The notes: generated by a model not told the origin, from the letters alone. Shown: positions 17,724 through 26,880, counted from the first letter of the stretch. The stretch: 64,000 bases of DNA from Methylocystis sp. IM3 (GCF_038070105.1 NZ_JBBPBZ010000002.1:186001-250000); one strand, 5' to 3'. Numbers and translations: made by a program.

Positions 17724-18101
17724 TCAGCAGCTGCAGCCATAGCCATAGGAGGGATAGGCCGCGCCATAATAGCCAGGATAGCCGCCGCCATAGCCCCAAT
17801 AACCATAGCCGGGATAGGTCGCCGCGCCGGCGATCGTGCCGAGCGCCAGACCGCCGAGCAGGCCGGCCGTCGCCGCGCCGCCATAGCCCCAGCCGCCGCC
17901 ATAGCCCCAGCGGCCGCCATAGCCCCAGCGGCCATAGCCCCAGCCCGGGCGCCATCCGCCGGCCCAGCCATAATGACCCCAGCCAGGACCCCAACCGCGG
18001 CCGTAGCGCACCCAGGCGTCGGCAGGCGTCGAAACGGTCATCGTGCCGGCAAGCATGGCGGCCGCCACGGCGGCCGTGAGCATTTTGCGCATATTCGTCA
18101 T
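17724..18101 (-). CDS. Gly/Tyr/Trp-rich exported repeat protein
   Basis: This 125-residue protein starts at 18101 after AGGAGA. The signal peptide ends PADA. The body repeats short units such as WGYGGRWGYGGGWGYGG, then a small hydrophobic Gly/Ala stretch (GLLGGLALGTIAGAA), then more GYGY repeats ending YGCSC. It probably sits in the cell envelope. The repeats come from a DNA tandem of CCATAGCCCCAGC-like units (about 17880-17945). Short glycine-rich exported proteins of this kind are common in Rhizobiales, without known function. Confidence 0.7.
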   Translation of the reverse strand: MTNMRKMLTAAVAAAMLAGTMTVSTPADAWVRYGRGWGPGWGHYGWAGGWRPGWGYGRWGYGGRWGYGGGWGYGGAATAGLLGGLALGTIAGAATYPGYGYWGYGGGYPGYYGAAYPSYGYGCSC

Positions 18102-18267
18102 TGCGATCTCCTGGGTCCCTGTCCGCCAAAGCCCCATCGCCACCCCCTGCAACGCGAGGCCGGTTTGCTTGTTCCTTTCGTTTTTGCGGCAGGCAGGCGC
18201 TGCGGGCCGCAGTCGCCAGCGGGCGCAATCGCCCTAGATGAGGCAGTCTTCCGGAAGGAGAGAGGTC

Positions 18268-18492
18268 ATGAGCACTCCCAACGACGCGCCGCGCAACGAG
18301 GGCGAAGGCAATCGGACCGCCGCGAAGCAATACAACGAGGCGCAGCGCAAATTCGTCGAGAGCGGCAAGGTCGAGCGCGCCGCGAAGGACGCCGAACACG
18401 CGCTCGAAACGGAAGAAGCCGAGGCCCTGAAGCGCGCCGAGGAGGAAGGTCGCTCCCACGCAAAGCCCCACGAGCAGCCGCGCGAGATTTAA
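18268..18492 (+). CDS. Small charged helical protein, unknown
   Basis: This 74-residue hydrophilic protein starts at 18268 after GGAGAGAG. It is dominated by Lys, Glu and Ala, with a likely single long helix (EAQRKFVESGKVERAAKDAE). It has no signal or membrane segment. Similar short proteins occur in Rhizobiales without a known role. It overlaps the convergent gene at 18489 by four bases. Confidence 0.65.
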   Translation: MSTPNDAPRNEGEGNRTAAKQYNEAQRKFVESGKVERAAKDAEHALETEEAEALKRAEEEGRSHAKPHEQPREI

Positions 18493-18992
18493 TCCTCGCT
18501 CCAGAAGTAATGCCACACGCCATCCGACGCGACGCCGATGCGCGTCGCGCGGGGCCGTTTTTCCGCATTGCTGCGCGCGAGATCGCGAAACCGCACGCAG
18601 GCCCAGCGGGCGCGCGCCTCCTCTTGCGTCGCCGCCGGCGCGGACCTTCGGGCGAAAGCGGGCCATTCGTAGAGCGTCACCGGGCCGCGCGTGACCTTCA
18701 CATAGGGCTCAGCGAGAATGGCGCGGGCGATGTCGACCGTCTCCCGCCCGACCCCGTCGAAGGACAGTGTCTTCAGAATCGCGATCGGGTCGGTTCCGGC
18801 CGGAAAGGCGCCGCTCCTGGCGAAGAGCGGGCGCACCTCGTTCCAGTCGATGGGGATGCGCAGCGCCTCGACGTCGTTCTTCTCCAGCGCCGCGAGAATC
18901 TTGTCGCGGATCGCCCGCACCGGGGCGGGGAGCGCGGCGGCGTCGGTCGAGGGTTCGGAGACGATGTCGGGCAAAGGGCGGGAGCGCGTCAT
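18489..18992 (-). CDS. Conserved hypothetical protein
   Basis: This 167-residue protein starts at 18992. No signal peptide is seen. The sequence has an N-terminal helical segment (APVRAIRDKILAALEKNDVEALRI) and a C-terminal tryptophan-rich end (DGVWHYFWSED) that would suit a small exported or SH3-like fold. I do not recognise a named family. An in-frame extension to 19535 has unusual composition and is rejected. Confidence 0.65.
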   Translation of the reverse strand: MTRSRPLPDIVSEPSTDAAALPAPVRAIRDKILAALEKNDVEALRIPIDWNEVRPLFARSGAFPAGTDPIAILKTLSFDGVGRETVDIARAILAEPYVKVTRGPVTLYEWPAFARRSAPAATQEEARARWACVRFRDLARSNAEKRPRATRIGVASDGVWHYFWSED

Positions 18993-19119
18993 GCCGTATT
19001 TAAGCCCGCCGCTCCGCAAAAGGCGAATGGCCACGATTTGGCGCTTCGCACGCGTCCTTTCCCCTGTATAATCAGATGAAACCGTACCTGACGGAAATTT
19101 CCGTCTCGCCGGAGCGCGA

Positions 19120-21552
19120 ATGGACGATTCCCCCGATAAGAAGTCGCGGCCGCCAAGGAGCGCGCTGGATCTGGCGCTGCGCCGCTCGGCGCTGGCGATC
19201 CTCGGCGAGCGGTTGCTCAGGCTCGCCGCGGCGCTAGCGACGCTCGCCCTGTTTTTCCTGACCCTCTCCTGGCTCGGCCTGTGGCGGGCGGCTCCCCTCG
19301 AAGCGCGCATGGCGGGGGTGACGCTCTTTGGATTCGCCGCCCTGTTCCTCGTCGCGCGCGAGATCGGGCGCGGCTGGCCGCGCCGCCGCGCGGCGGCTGC
19401 CCGGCTCGACGACGCGGCGGCGGGCCCGCTCAAACCCGCCGCCTCGCTCGACGACACGCTCGCGGCCGGCGCGGCCGATCCGGCGACGGCGGCGCTCTGG
19501 GCCCTGCATCGCAGGCGGCTGGAGGCGGCTCTCACCGAAACGCCGGTTCTCGCCCCGCGCCCGCGCCTGCCCGAGCGCGATCCTTACGCGCTGCGCGCCT
19601 TTGCCCTGGTCGCGGCGGTCGCCGCGGCCTTCGTCGCCGCCGACGAGAAGGGCGCACGGCTTGCCGCCGCCTTCGACTGGCGGGCGGCGCATCGGCTGGC
19701 GCCGTCGCAGCGCGTCGACGCCTGGTTCGAGCCGCCGGCCTATACGGGGCGCCCGCCGATCGTGCTGGCGCAGGAGAGCGGCGCCGTCACGGCGCCCGTG
19801 AATTCCCTGCTGCGCCTGAGGCCCGCGGACGCCGCCGTTTCGGTCGATGGCGCGCTCGCGGCGTCGGAAGAGCAGGGCGCGGGGGAGCGCGCCTACAGGC
19901 TCGAGGGCGCGGCGCGCCTCGATCTCCCCGACGGCCGCCGTTTCGACGTCGAGCCCATTCCCGACCTTCCGCCGCGGATCGCGCTGGACGGAGAGCCGCG
20001 CAACAATGCGCGCGGCACCATGACGCTCGCCTATCGGCTCGACGACGATTACGGCGTCGTAAGCGCCGAGGCGATCTTCAGCCGCAGGAGCGCGGCCCGC
20101 GCGCTCTACGAGCCGCCGCGCCTGCCGCTCGATCTGCCGGCGGGCGCCGGCGGCCTCGGCGACGGCCGCGCCACGCTCGATCTCGCCGACAGCCCCTATG
20201 CCGGCGCGGCGGTCGCGATGCGGCTCGTTGCGAAGGACGCGGCGGGCGCCGAGGGCGTCGCGGACCCCGTGGAAATCGTTCTGCCGCAGCGGCGCTTCGT
20301 CAAGCCGCTCGCGCGCGCGCTCGTCGAGCAGCGGCGCATTCTCGCGCTCGATCCGGAGGCGCGCGCCAATGTGCGCGCCGCGCTGGAGGCGCTGTCCCTC
20401 GCGCCGGAAGCGTTCGAGACGCCGGCCGGCGTTCATCTCGGCCTGCGCGCGGCGCGTCGCAGCCTCGAAGGGCGGCGCACCGACGACGAGCTGCGCGGCG
20501 TCGCCGACATGCTCTGGGCCATGGCGCTGGAGATCGAGGACGGCGGCGCGTCCGACGCCGAGCGCGAATTGCGCGCGGCCGAGCAGGCGCTCCGCGAGGC
20601 CATGGCGCGCGGCGACGGCGAGGCGGAGATCGCCAAGCGCACGCAGGAGTTGCGCGCGGCGCTCGAGAAGTTTCTCGAGCAGGTCGGCGCGCGGCCCCAG
20701 CCGGGCCAGTCGCAGGAGGCCTCGGACGATCCCGACAGCGTCACGGCCGACGATCTGCAATCCATGCTCGACGAGATCGAACAGGCGGCGAAATCCGGCG
20801 ACATGGCGCAGGCGCAAAAGCTCCTCGACGATTTGCAGGACATCATGGAGAACGCCCAGACCGGCGAGGCGAGCGAGGCGGCGAGCGCCGCCCGCAAGGC
20901 GCGCCGGCGCGAGATGCAGCGCGCGCTCGGCGAACTCGACCAGCTCTCACGCGAGGAGCAGCAGCTGCGCGACGAGACCTTCCAGGGGCTCAAGACCCCG
21001 CTCGAGGACGAGCGCGCGCCGCTCGCCGGGGAACAGAAACAGGGCGCCGCCGGGGCGCAGGCCGAACGCCGCCGCCAGGAAGCCTTGCGCCAGAAGCTCG
21101 AACGCGAGCAGGATGCGCTCAAGGACGAGGCCGGCGAGGCGGGGGAAGATCTCGACGAGGCCCGCAAGGCGATGAAACAGGCCGAGCAGGCGCTCGGTCC
21201 CGGCGGCGAGGGACGCGGCAAGGCGGTCGAGGCGCAGGGCCGCGCCGTCGAGGCGCTGCGCAAGGGGGCCGGCAAGCTCGCCCAGCAGATGCAGGGCGGG
21301 CAGGACGGCGAGACCGGCGAAGACGGGCAGCAGGGACAGGGCAAGGGTCGCCGCGCCCGCCATGGCAAGGGCCGCGATCCGCTCGGCCGCTCCTCCGGAG
21401 GGCAGGCGAGCACGCGGGCGAAATATGACCCGCTCGGATTGCCGCCCGCCCAGCGCGCCCACCGCGTGCAGGAGGAGCTGCGCCGCCGTCTCGGCCAGCC
21501 CGAGCGCCCGGCGGAGGAGCTCGACTATCTGCAAAGGCTGCTGACGCGATAA
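19120..21552 (+). CDS. TIGR02302 family (DUF4175) large membrane-anchored protein
   Basis: This 810-residue alphaproteobacterial protein has N-terminal membrane spans (about 35-85 and again near 155), a globular middle with DPVEIVLPQRRFVKPLARALVEQRR, and a long low-complexity C-terminal half. That half is rich in Gln, Glu, Ala and Arg and forms predicted coiled coils (residues about 480-730), ending in a basic Gly/Gln tail. The layout matches the TIGR02302 family, present in most Rhizobiales and of unknown function. It is probably bound to the inner membrane with the coiled coil in the periplasm. It is upstream of the small membrane protein and cobalamin gene, on the same strand. Confidence 0.85.
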   Translation: MDDSPDKKSRPPRSALDLALRRSALAILGERLLRLAAALATLALFFLTLSWLGLWRAAPLEARMAGVTLFGFAALFLVAREIGRGWPRRRAAAARLDDAAAGPLKPAASLDDTLAAGAADPATAALWALHRRRLEAALTETPVLAPRPRLPERDPYALRAFALVAAVAAAFVAADEKGARLAAAFDWRAAHRLAPSQRVDAWFEPPAYTGRPPIVLAQESGAVTAPVNSLLRLRPADAAVSVDGALAASEEQGAGERAYRLEGAARLDLPDGRRFDVEPIPDLPPRIALDGEPRNNARGTMTLAYRLDDDYGVVSAEAIFSRRSAARALYEPPRLPLDLPAGAGGLGDGRATLDLADSPYAGAAVAMRLVAKDAAGAEGVADPVEIVLPQRRFVKPLARALVEQRRILALDPEARANVRAALEALSLAPEAFETPAGVHLGLRAARRSLEGRRTDDELRGVADMLWAMALEIEDGGASDAERELRAAEQALREAMARGDGEAEIAKRTQELRAALEKFLEQVGARPQPGQSQEASDDPDSVTADDLQSMLDEIEQAAKSGDMAQAQKLLDDLQDIMENAQTGEASEAASAARKARRREMQRALGELDQLSREEQQLRDETFQGLKTPLEDERAPLAGEQKQGAAGAQAERRRQEALRQKLEREQDALKDEAGEAGEDLDEARKAMKQAEQALGPGGEGRGKAVEAQGRAVEALRKGAGKLAQQMQGGQDGETGEDGQQGQGKGRRARHGKGRDPLGRSSGGQASTRAKYDPLGLPPAQRAHRVQEELRRRLGQPERPAEELDYLQRLLTR

Positions 21553-21703
21553 AGCGCCTTGCTCTCGCGCGGGCGCTTCTCTACTTGCCTGAGAAGGACC
21601 CGCGCGGCGAAGGGCGCGTCTTCCGGCGCCGGCGGCCTGGGCGCGAAGCAGGCAAACAACAATGGGGAGCCCGGCGCCGCAAGCGGCTCGTCAAGGGGGC
21701 GCA

Positions 21704-21892
21704 ATGTCCAATCTTTTGGTGTTCATCGCCGCGGCGGCTGTGTTTCTCGTGCTGCTCGCGGGCTTCTTCAACATGTTTCGCGGCGGCGAGGGCGCGCCGC
21801 AACGTTCGCAGACGCTCATGCGCTGGCGCGTCGGCCTGCAATTTCTGGCGCTCGCCATCGCGCTGACGGTGCTTTACTTCCGGGGACATTGA
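21704..21892 (+). CDS. Twin-transmembrane small protein (HIG1-like)
   Basis: This 62-residue protein has two hydrophobic spans (LLVFIAAAAVFLVLLAGFFNMF and VGLQFLALAIALTVLYF) joined by a charged loop with RSQTLMRWRVGLQ, which resembles the HIG1 motif. In Rhizobiales such a gene commonly precedes the PduO-type adenosyltransferase, as here with a four-base gap. A respiratory-chain role is suggested by the HIG1 likeness only. Confidence 0.8.
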   Translation: MSNLLVFIAAAAVFLVLLAGFFNMFRGGEGAPQRSQTLMRWRVGLQFLALAIALTVLYFRGH

Positions 21893-21896
21893 CGAC

Positions 21897-22481
21897 GTGG
21901 TCAAGCTCGACAGAATTTACACCCGTGGCGGCGACAAGGGTGCGACCTCACTCGCGACCGGCGCGCGCCGGCGCAAGGACGACATTCGCGTCGAGGCCTA
22001 TGGCGCGATCGACGAGACCAACGCCGCGATCGGCGTCGCGCGCCTCGCGATCGAACCGCGCGACGCCCCGCTCGACCAGATGCTCGAGCGCATCCAGAAC
22101 GATCTCTTCGATCTCGGCGCCGAACTCGCGACGCCCAACGATCCGGAAAAGCCGCTCGACCCCGCCATGCGGCTTGCGATCCTGCCCACCCAGGTGGAGC
22201 GTCTGGAAAAGGAGATCGACGCGCTCAACGGCGATCTCGCGCCGCTGCGCTCTTTCGTGCTGCCCGGCGGCACGGCGGCCGCCGCGCATCTGCACATGGC
22301 GCGCACCATCTGCCGCCGCGCCGAGCGCGTGATGGTGACTCTGATGGAGACGGAGGGCGAGGATCTGTCGCCGACCGCGCTGGCCTATGTGAACCGCCTC
22401 TCGGATTTCCTCTTCGTCGCCTCGCGCTTCGTGAACCGAGAGACGGGCGACGTTTTGTGGAAGCCCGGCGCGACGCGGTGA
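21897..22481 (+). CDS. PduO-type cob(I)yrinic acid a,c-diamide adenosyltransferase
   Basis: The 194-residue enzyme transfers adenosyl from ATP to cob(I)alamin to make coenzyme B12. The ATP-binding N terminus IYTRGGDKGATSLATG, the YGAIDETNAAIG helix and the C-terminal NRLSDFLFVASR (the base-off cobalamin and ATP site) are all present. The start is GTG at 21897 with a weak ribosome-binding site, so translation may be coupled to the preceding small gene. No cobalamin riboswitch is visible upstream. Confidence 0.92.
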   Translation: MVKLDRIYTRGGDKGATSLATGARRRKDDIRVEAYGAIDETNAAIGVARLAIEPRDAPLDQMLERIQNDLFDLGAELATPNDPEKPLDPAMRLAILPTQVERLEKEIDALNGDLAPLRSFVLPGGTAAAAHLHMARTICRRAERVMVTLMETEGEDLSPTALAYVNRLSDFLFVASRFVNRETGDVLWKPGATR

Positions 22482-22491
22482 GGAAAGCGCG

Positions 22492-22983
22492 CTATCTGGC
22501 GCGCTTCTCCAGCCAGCTGACGACGAGCGGGTCGTCGACGGCGCCGGTCACCGCCGTCACCTTGCCGTCGGGGGAGACGAGCGCGGTGAAGGGCAGTTCG
22601 CCGCGCCAGGACGAATCCGCTTCGAAATAGAGCTTCTCCACGAAATCGTCGGAGAAACCGTAATGCGTCGCCTTGCCGAGCCCGGCCTTCTCCAGCCGGG
22701 CTTCGGCGCGGGCGCGGTCCTCCTCGCCGTCCGTATTCACGAAGAGGATGTCGACGCCCTTCTGCGCCTCGAGCATTCTGGCCCATTGCGGCAGTTCGGC
22801 GAGGCAGGGCGGGCAGGTCACCGACCAGAAATGGATGATGAGCGGCCGGCCCGCATGGGCCTTCGCGATTTGCGCAAAGGCGCCGCGGCCATAGGGCCTG
22901 AAGTCGAGCGCCGACGCCCCCGGCGCGCCGAGCGCAAGAAGCGCCGTCACGGCGAGCGCCAATCCGTGGATGACTCGCCTCAT
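22492..22983 (-). CDS. TlpA-like periplasmic thioredoxin
   Basis: This 163-residue exported thioredoxin-fold protein has a signal peptide ending GASA. The redox motif is CPPC at residues 57-60 within HFWSVTCPPCLAELP. The family reduces or isomerises disulfides or delivers reductant to metal proteins. Its ATG overlaps the stop of the Asp-box protein gene (ATGA at 22980-22983), so it is the last gene of the exbB-led operon. A role in keeping the Cys motifs of its neighbours reduced is inferred. Confidence 0.87.
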   Translation of the reverse strand: MRRVIHGLALAVTALLALGAPGASALDFRPYGRGAFAQIAKAHAGRPLIIHFWSVTCPPCLAELPQWARMLEAQKGVDILFVNTDGEEDRARAEARLEKAGLGKATHYGFSDDFVEKLYFEADSSWRGELPFTALVSPDGKVTAVTGAVDDPLVVSWLEKRAR

Positions 22984-24290
22984 TTCGCGGCGCTCTTTTC
23001 GTCGCGCGGGAGCGGCAGCAGACGATAGCCCTCCTTGTGCGTGACCCAGGAGAGATAGGCGGTCTTTTTGTCGGCGACGAGCTCGGGATGATCCGAGGCG
23101 TCGGCGGTCTCGGCAATGACTTTTGGCGCGCTCCAGCTCTTGCCGCCGTCGCGCGACATCTGCATCGCGATGGTCGTCGCGGTTCCGTCGAACTCCTTCC
23201 AGACGCGATAGAGGCGGCCCTTGACGGCGATGGCGACGGGATGGCCCGGCGCCTTGGCGTCGTCGCCGAATTTCTCGGGCGCCGAGAAGCTTTTGCCGCC
23301 GTCGGCGCTTTGCGCGTAGAAGAGGCCCTGGCGCTTCTTGCCCTTGGTGAACCAGACGGCGTGCCAGACGCCATTGGCGTCGATGGCGAGGCCGGGTCCG
23401 TGATGCGGGCAGGAATTGATCGCCCAATCGTCGTCGGAAACGCGCCCGCCCGACAGAGTCTTACCGTCGGCGGAGAGTTTCGCGGCGTAATGATCGCGGA
23501 CATTGCCCTCGAACACCTGCCGCCACATGAACACCGGCAGGCCGTCGCGATCGAGCGCCGAGGACATGCGGCAGCATTCGCAGGCGTGATCGAGCAGGAT
23601 CTTCTTGCCCTCGAAAGTCTGGCCCTGGTCATCCGACCAGCCGAAGGCGACGCCGCTGCCTTCGAATTCCTTGCCCTCGGCCTTGGCCTTGAGGAGATTG
23701 GTCTTGTCCAGCCAGCCCGCATAAATGCGGCCCTTCGGCGTCACGACGAAGGTCTCGAAGCGCTGGCCGCCTTCGGTCAGCATCGGCTGCGGCGCGGAGA
23801 AGCTCTTGCCGCCGTCTGTCGAGCGCGCCGTGAAGATCGTGCCGATCATCTGCTTGTCGGGCCGTGTCGTGTAACTTGCGAGCAGCGACCCGTCCGCGAG
23901 CGGGACGATCTTGGGGCGCGCGTCGCCATGCGAGTCGACGACGCCGTCGCCGATCGTCGCGACGGTCGCCGGCGCCGAAAAGCTCTTGCCGCCGTCGGTG
24001 GAGCTCGCGACATAGACCGATTTGCCGACCGCGAAGGCGACCCAGAGCGTCCCCTTCTTGTCGAAGGCGGGATTGGCGGTCATGGCGCAGGCCGGTTTCG
24101 GCTCGCTGCAGGCGGGCGCGGCGTGATGGCTCATCGGCGCCGCGGCGGGCGCGGATTTGGCGTCGGCCGCGGGAGCCGGGGCGGCGCCGGACGCGGCGGC
24201 GGGTTCTTCGGCAAGCGCGAGGCCCGTGGCGCCGATCGCAGCCGCGCCGGCGAGAAGGAGGCGGGCGAGAAGGAGGCGGGAAAGAAACAC
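22980..24290 (-). CDS. Exported Asp-box (BNR, sialidase-like) beta-propeller protein with Cys/His motifs
   Basis: This 436-residue secreted protein starts at a GTG (24290) after GGGAG. The signal peptide ends LALAEE. At least four Asp-box repeats of the form S-x-D-G-G-K-S-F/W-S-A-P are seen (STDGGKSFSAP twice, SADGGKSFSAP, SRDGGKSWSAP), so it folds as a sialidase-type propeller. Conserved sialidase arginines are not obvious. Instead it has unusual Cys/His clusters: MSHHAAPACSEPKPACAM near the N terminus, HACECCRM, and NSCPHHGPG. These look like metal or redox sites. It lies between a TonB-like gene and a TlpA-like thioredoxin. Glycoside hydrolysis is doubtful; metal handling is inferred. Confidence 0.8.
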   Translation of the reverse strand: MFLSRLLLARLLLAGAAAIGATGLALAEEPAAASGAAPAPAADAKSAPAAAPMSHHAAPACSEPKPACAMTANPAFDKKGTLWVAFAVGKSVYVASSTDGGKSFSAPATVATIGDGVVDSHGDARPKIVPLADGSLLASYTTRPDKQMIGTIFTARSTDGGKSFSAPQPMLTEGGQRFETFVVTPKGRIYAGWLDKTNLLKAKAEGKEFEGSGVAFGWSDDQGQTFEGKKILLDHACECCRMSSALDRDGLPVFMWRQVFEGNVRDHYAAKLSADGKTLSGGRVSDDDWAINSCPHHGPGLAIDANGVWHAVWFTKGKKRQGLFYAQSADGGKSFSAPEKFGDDAKAPGHPVAIAVKGRLYRVWKEFDGTATTIAMQMSRDGGKSWSAPKVIAETADASDHPELVADKKTAYLSWVTHKEGYRLLPLPRDEKSAAK

Positions 24291-24316
24291 TGGCGTTCTC
24301 CCTTGAGATTCTTTTT

Positions 24317-24802
24317 TCAGCGGAATTTGAAAGTCTGGCCCACATCCATCGAGCCGCCGGGAGGCGGCGGGGTCACGACCTGGGATAGAATTTTCTTCAC
24401 GATCTCGGCATGGGCGGGGCTCGAGGTCCGGTCGATCGTCACCTTGGTGACCCTGCCGGCAGGCCCCACGATGAAGCTCGCCGCCACTTCGCCCGGACCG
24501 GCGGCGTTGTCCTCCGGCGTATGCCGGGCGATCTCGGCATAGAGCAGGCTGAGATATTTGCTCTCCGACATGCCGCCCGGCGCCGCCTGCGGCTGCGGTG
24601 GCTGCGCGGGCTTTTGCGCCGCAGACGGCGCGGGAGCGGGGGGCTGGGCCGAGGTGGGGGCCGGGGCTGCGGCGGGCGCCGAGGCTGCGGCGGGTTTGGG
24701 CGCGGTCGCGGGTGGCGCCGGTTTTTGTGGCTCGGCGCGCGCCACGCCGCCAAAGGCGAGCGCGCACAAAAGCGCGACGCGCCAGCGGGTGATGGCGTTC
24801 AT
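24317..24802 (-). CDS. Exported TonB C-terminal-domain-like protein
   Basis: This 161-residue protein has a signal peptide (ends GVARA), a Pro/Ala/Gln-rich spacer (residues about 25-75) and a C-terminal domain resembling TonB (KYLSLLYAEIARHTPED to DVGQTFKFR). The VTKVTIDRTSSPAHAEIV pattern is typical of the TonB fold. Without a retained N-terminal anchor it may be periplasmic, unlike the second TonB at 24864-25577. Two TonB-like genes in tandem are unusual and may be specialised for the receptor at 27936. Confidence 0.75.
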   Translation of the reverse strand: MNAITRWRVALLCALAFGGVARAEPQKPAPPATAPKPAAASAPAAAPAPTSAQPPAPAPSAAQKPAQPPQPQAAPGGMSESKYLSLLYAEIARHTPEDNAAGPGEVAASFIVGPAGRVTKVTIDRTSSPAHAEIVKKILSQVVTPPPPGGSMDVGQTFKFR

Positions 24803-24863
24803 GGGTTCTGCTTTCCGTCGAAAAGAACGACGGCGGGCTCATCGAGGCCCGCCGCCGAAACGT

Positions 24864-25577
24864 CTAGTGAAAGGCGAAAGCCTGGCTCACGAAAGCCGAG
24901 CCGCAGTTTCCGGGCCCGCGCGACGAGGAGACGATCCGCCGCGCCAGCGCCGCATGGGCCGGCGTCGAGCCGGAGGCCGAGACCCCCGAAATGCCGCCGC
25001 CCGCATTGACCTGGAAGGTCACATGGGCGGTGCCGGGGCCGAGGCTCGTCGAGCCCGGCGTGTGCTGCCGCAGCGAGGCCGCCACATGGGCGAGGCAGGA
25101 CGCCTGGGAGGCCCCCGAGCCGCCGCCGGCGTCGGGCGCGCCGGCGCGGCGCCGCGCCTGCGCCTCGCGCCGCTGTTCGGCGCGCTCGACCTGTTTCTGC
25201 TCTTCCTGCTTGCGCTCGGTCTTTTCGACGTCCTCTTTCTTCATGGCGAGCGGAATGGCGTCAGGGGCCATCACCACCGGCGGCGGCAGTGCGAGTTCTG
25301 GCTGCTCGACCGCGACAGGGGGCGGCGTGTCCTCGGCGGCGCTCACCTCTTCCTGCTCGATGAAGTCGCCTTCCTGCACCAGGTCCATTGTGAGGGAGTC
25401 GAGCGAGATCGACTTCGGCGCGGGCGCGAAGAGGAAGGCGGCGAAGACGGCGAGATGGACCGCGACGATCGCGGTGGTGGCGACGGGGCGCAGCCAGGGC
25501 GGGTTGACCGGCGGAGGACCCGCCGGCTCCTGATCCCGCTTGCCGGCAAGCCCGGGCGACAGAGCGAAATCGGTCAT
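24864..25577 (-). CDS. tonB: TonB energy transducer
   Basis: The 237-residue TonB links the proton-motive force to an outer-membrane receptor. An N-terminal transmembrane anchor (about 32-50, [19 protein letters not shown]) is followed by an acidic and proline-rich periplasmic arm ([19 protein letters not shown]), a charged coil ([20 protein letters not shown]) and the C-terminal TonB domain with two cysteines. It overlaps exbD by four bases (ATGA). The operon order exbB-exbD-tonB is standard. Confidence 0.87.
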   Translation of the reverse strand: MTDFALSPGLAGKRDQEPAGPPPVNPPWLRPVATTAIVAVHLAVFAAFLFAPAPKSISLDSLTMDLVQEGDFIEQEEVSAAEDTPPPVAVEQPELALPPPVVMAPDAIPLAMKKEDVEKTERKQEEQKQVERAEQRREAQARRRAGAPDAGGGSGASQASCLAHVAASLRQHTPGSTSLGPGTAHVTFQVNAGGGISGVSASGSTPAHAALARRIVSSSRGPGNCGSAFVSQAFAFH

Positions 25578-26065
25578 TTCGCCGCTCCTCCCGCAGGGGC
25601 AGGGGCCGCAGCCGGCGCGGCGGATTTGACGGACGGGCCGGTCTTGCTGCGCGAGTTGGTCATGATCGCGATATGGGTGATGCCATTGGTCGCGAGCTTG
25701 TCCATGACCGCGACGACTTCGCCATAGACCGCCTCGGTGTCGCCGCGCACATGCACGACGCGCGTGTGGTCGTCGCCCATCATGGCGCGGATGCCGTCGA
25801 TCAGCGCGTCCTCGGAGACCGGATCGGCGCCGAGCGAGACCTTGCCGTCCTTGCCGACGGTGACGACGATCGGGTCCTTCTGATTGATCGGCTGCGCCGC
25901 GCTGGCTTGCGGCAGATTGACCTTCACGCCCTTGGCGAGCAGCGGCGCCGTCACCATGAAGATGATGAGTAGCACCAGCATCACGTCGACGAGCGGCGTG
26001 ACGTTGATGTCGGCGAGCGGCTGATAGAGGTCGTTATTGTTCTTGAAGCGCGTGGGGAGGCCCAT
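25574..26065 (-). CDS. exbD: Biopolymer transporter ExbD
   Basis: This 163-residue ExbD has the family pattern [19 protein letters not shown], in which the aspartate D27 of the single transmembrane helix is the proton-carrying residue. A periplasmic domain follows ([31 protein letters not shown]). Alanine-rich residues end the chain. It starts right after the exbB stop. With ExbB it forms the proton-driven motor that energises TonB. Confidence 0.93.
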   Translation of the reverse strand: MGLPTRFKNNNDLYQPLADINVTPLVDVMLVLLIIFMVTAPLLAKGVKVNLPQASAAQPINQKDPIVVTVGKDGKVSLGADPVSEDALIDGIRAMMGDDHTRVVHVRGDTEAVYGEVVAVMDKLATNGITHIAIMTNSRSKTGPSVKSAAPAAAPAPAGGAAK

Positions 26066-26713
26066 TTATGCGGCCTCCTTCTGCGAGCGGGCGCGATTGG
26101 CCGCGCCGATGCTCGTCATGCGCAGCGCCTCGTCCTCGATGTAATGGGCGACCTGCTGGCCGGCGCGGGCGAAGGAGGCGCCGATGCGGTTGTAGCCGAC
26201 CGAGGCCGGAATGGCGGCGGCGAGGCCATAGGCCGTGGCGGCAAGCGCCTCCGCGATGCCGGGCGCGACCACCGCGAGGCTCGTGTCCTGCGACTGGGCG
26301 ATGCCCGCGAAGCTCGTCATGATGCCCCACACCGTTCCGAAGAGGCCGACGAAGGGCGCGACGGAAGAGATCACGGCGAGATTGGGCAGGCCGCCTTCCG
26401 CCTTGGTGAGAAACTCGCGCGCCGCGCGGCTCATGTTTTCGGCGACGCGTTCGCGCTTGTCGCCCACGGTCTCGTCGGGAATGTCGAGGGCGAAAGCCTC
26501 GCGGCCCGCCTCGGCGACCGGCTCGAGCACGCCGATCGGCCGGCCGGCGCGCGCCTCACGCGCCGCCTTTCCGATGCGCAGGACGGCGGTGGTGGCCTCG
26601 ACGATCAGCACCCAGGTCCAGATCGAGGCGAGCAGCAGCGACGCCATGACGACCTTGCCGACAGGGCCGGCGTTGAGAAACATGGCGAGCGGGGAAAGCG
26701 ACGTATGATCCAT
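26066..26713 (-). CDS. exbB: Biopolymer transporter ExbB (MotA/TolQ family)
   Basis: This 215-residue ExbB has three membrane spans: one near residues 18-40, and two in the conserved region SSVAPFVGLFGTVWGIMTSF and EALAATAYGLAAAIPASVGYN. It heads a compact operon that runs exbB-exbD-tonB-tonB-like-Asp-box protein-TlpA-like. The start at 26713 (MDHTSLSPLAMF) is preferred over a long unsupported upstream extension. The control region just upstream holds a GTAACCGTA motif shared with the receptor locus. Confidence 0.92.
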   Translation of the reverse strand: MDHTSLSPLAMFLNAGPVGKVVMASLLLASIWTWVLIVEATTAVLRIGKAAREARAGRPIGVLEPVAEAGREAFALDIPDETVGDKRERVAENMSRAAREFLTKAEGGLPNLAVISSVAPFVGLFGTVWGIMTSFAGIAQSQDTSLAVVAPGIAEALAATAYGLAAAIPASVGYNRIGASFARAGQQVAHYIEDEALRMTSIGAANRARSQKEAA

Positions 26714-26821
26714 GGAACTTACTCGTTCTTCTATCGAGACGCGCGCGCTAGGATGCGACAGCAGGCGTCTTCCTTTGATTTTCAGTATGAACGGGACGCG
26801 AAAGGCGTCTCTGACCGGCAT

Positions 26822-26835
26822 TGTAACCGTATGCG
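26822..26835 (+). promoter_or_regulatory. Candidate operator upstream of exbB (TGTAACCGTATGCG)
   Basis: GTAACCGTA at 26823-26831 recurs exactly at 27383-27391, in the divergent region that serves the two small Cys-motif proteins and the receptor. It lies about 110 bases before the exbB start. A shared regulator is inferred. It does not match a Fur box. Confidence 0.45.
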
Positions 26836-26880
26836 CCCGCTGGGCCAGCACAACAGCGCGCCGATCGGAAGGCTTCCAAA

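Noticed and set aside
21553..21703. Cobalamin riboswitch before the adenosyltransferase gene
   Set aside because: No conserved B12-box could be found in the short upstream region.
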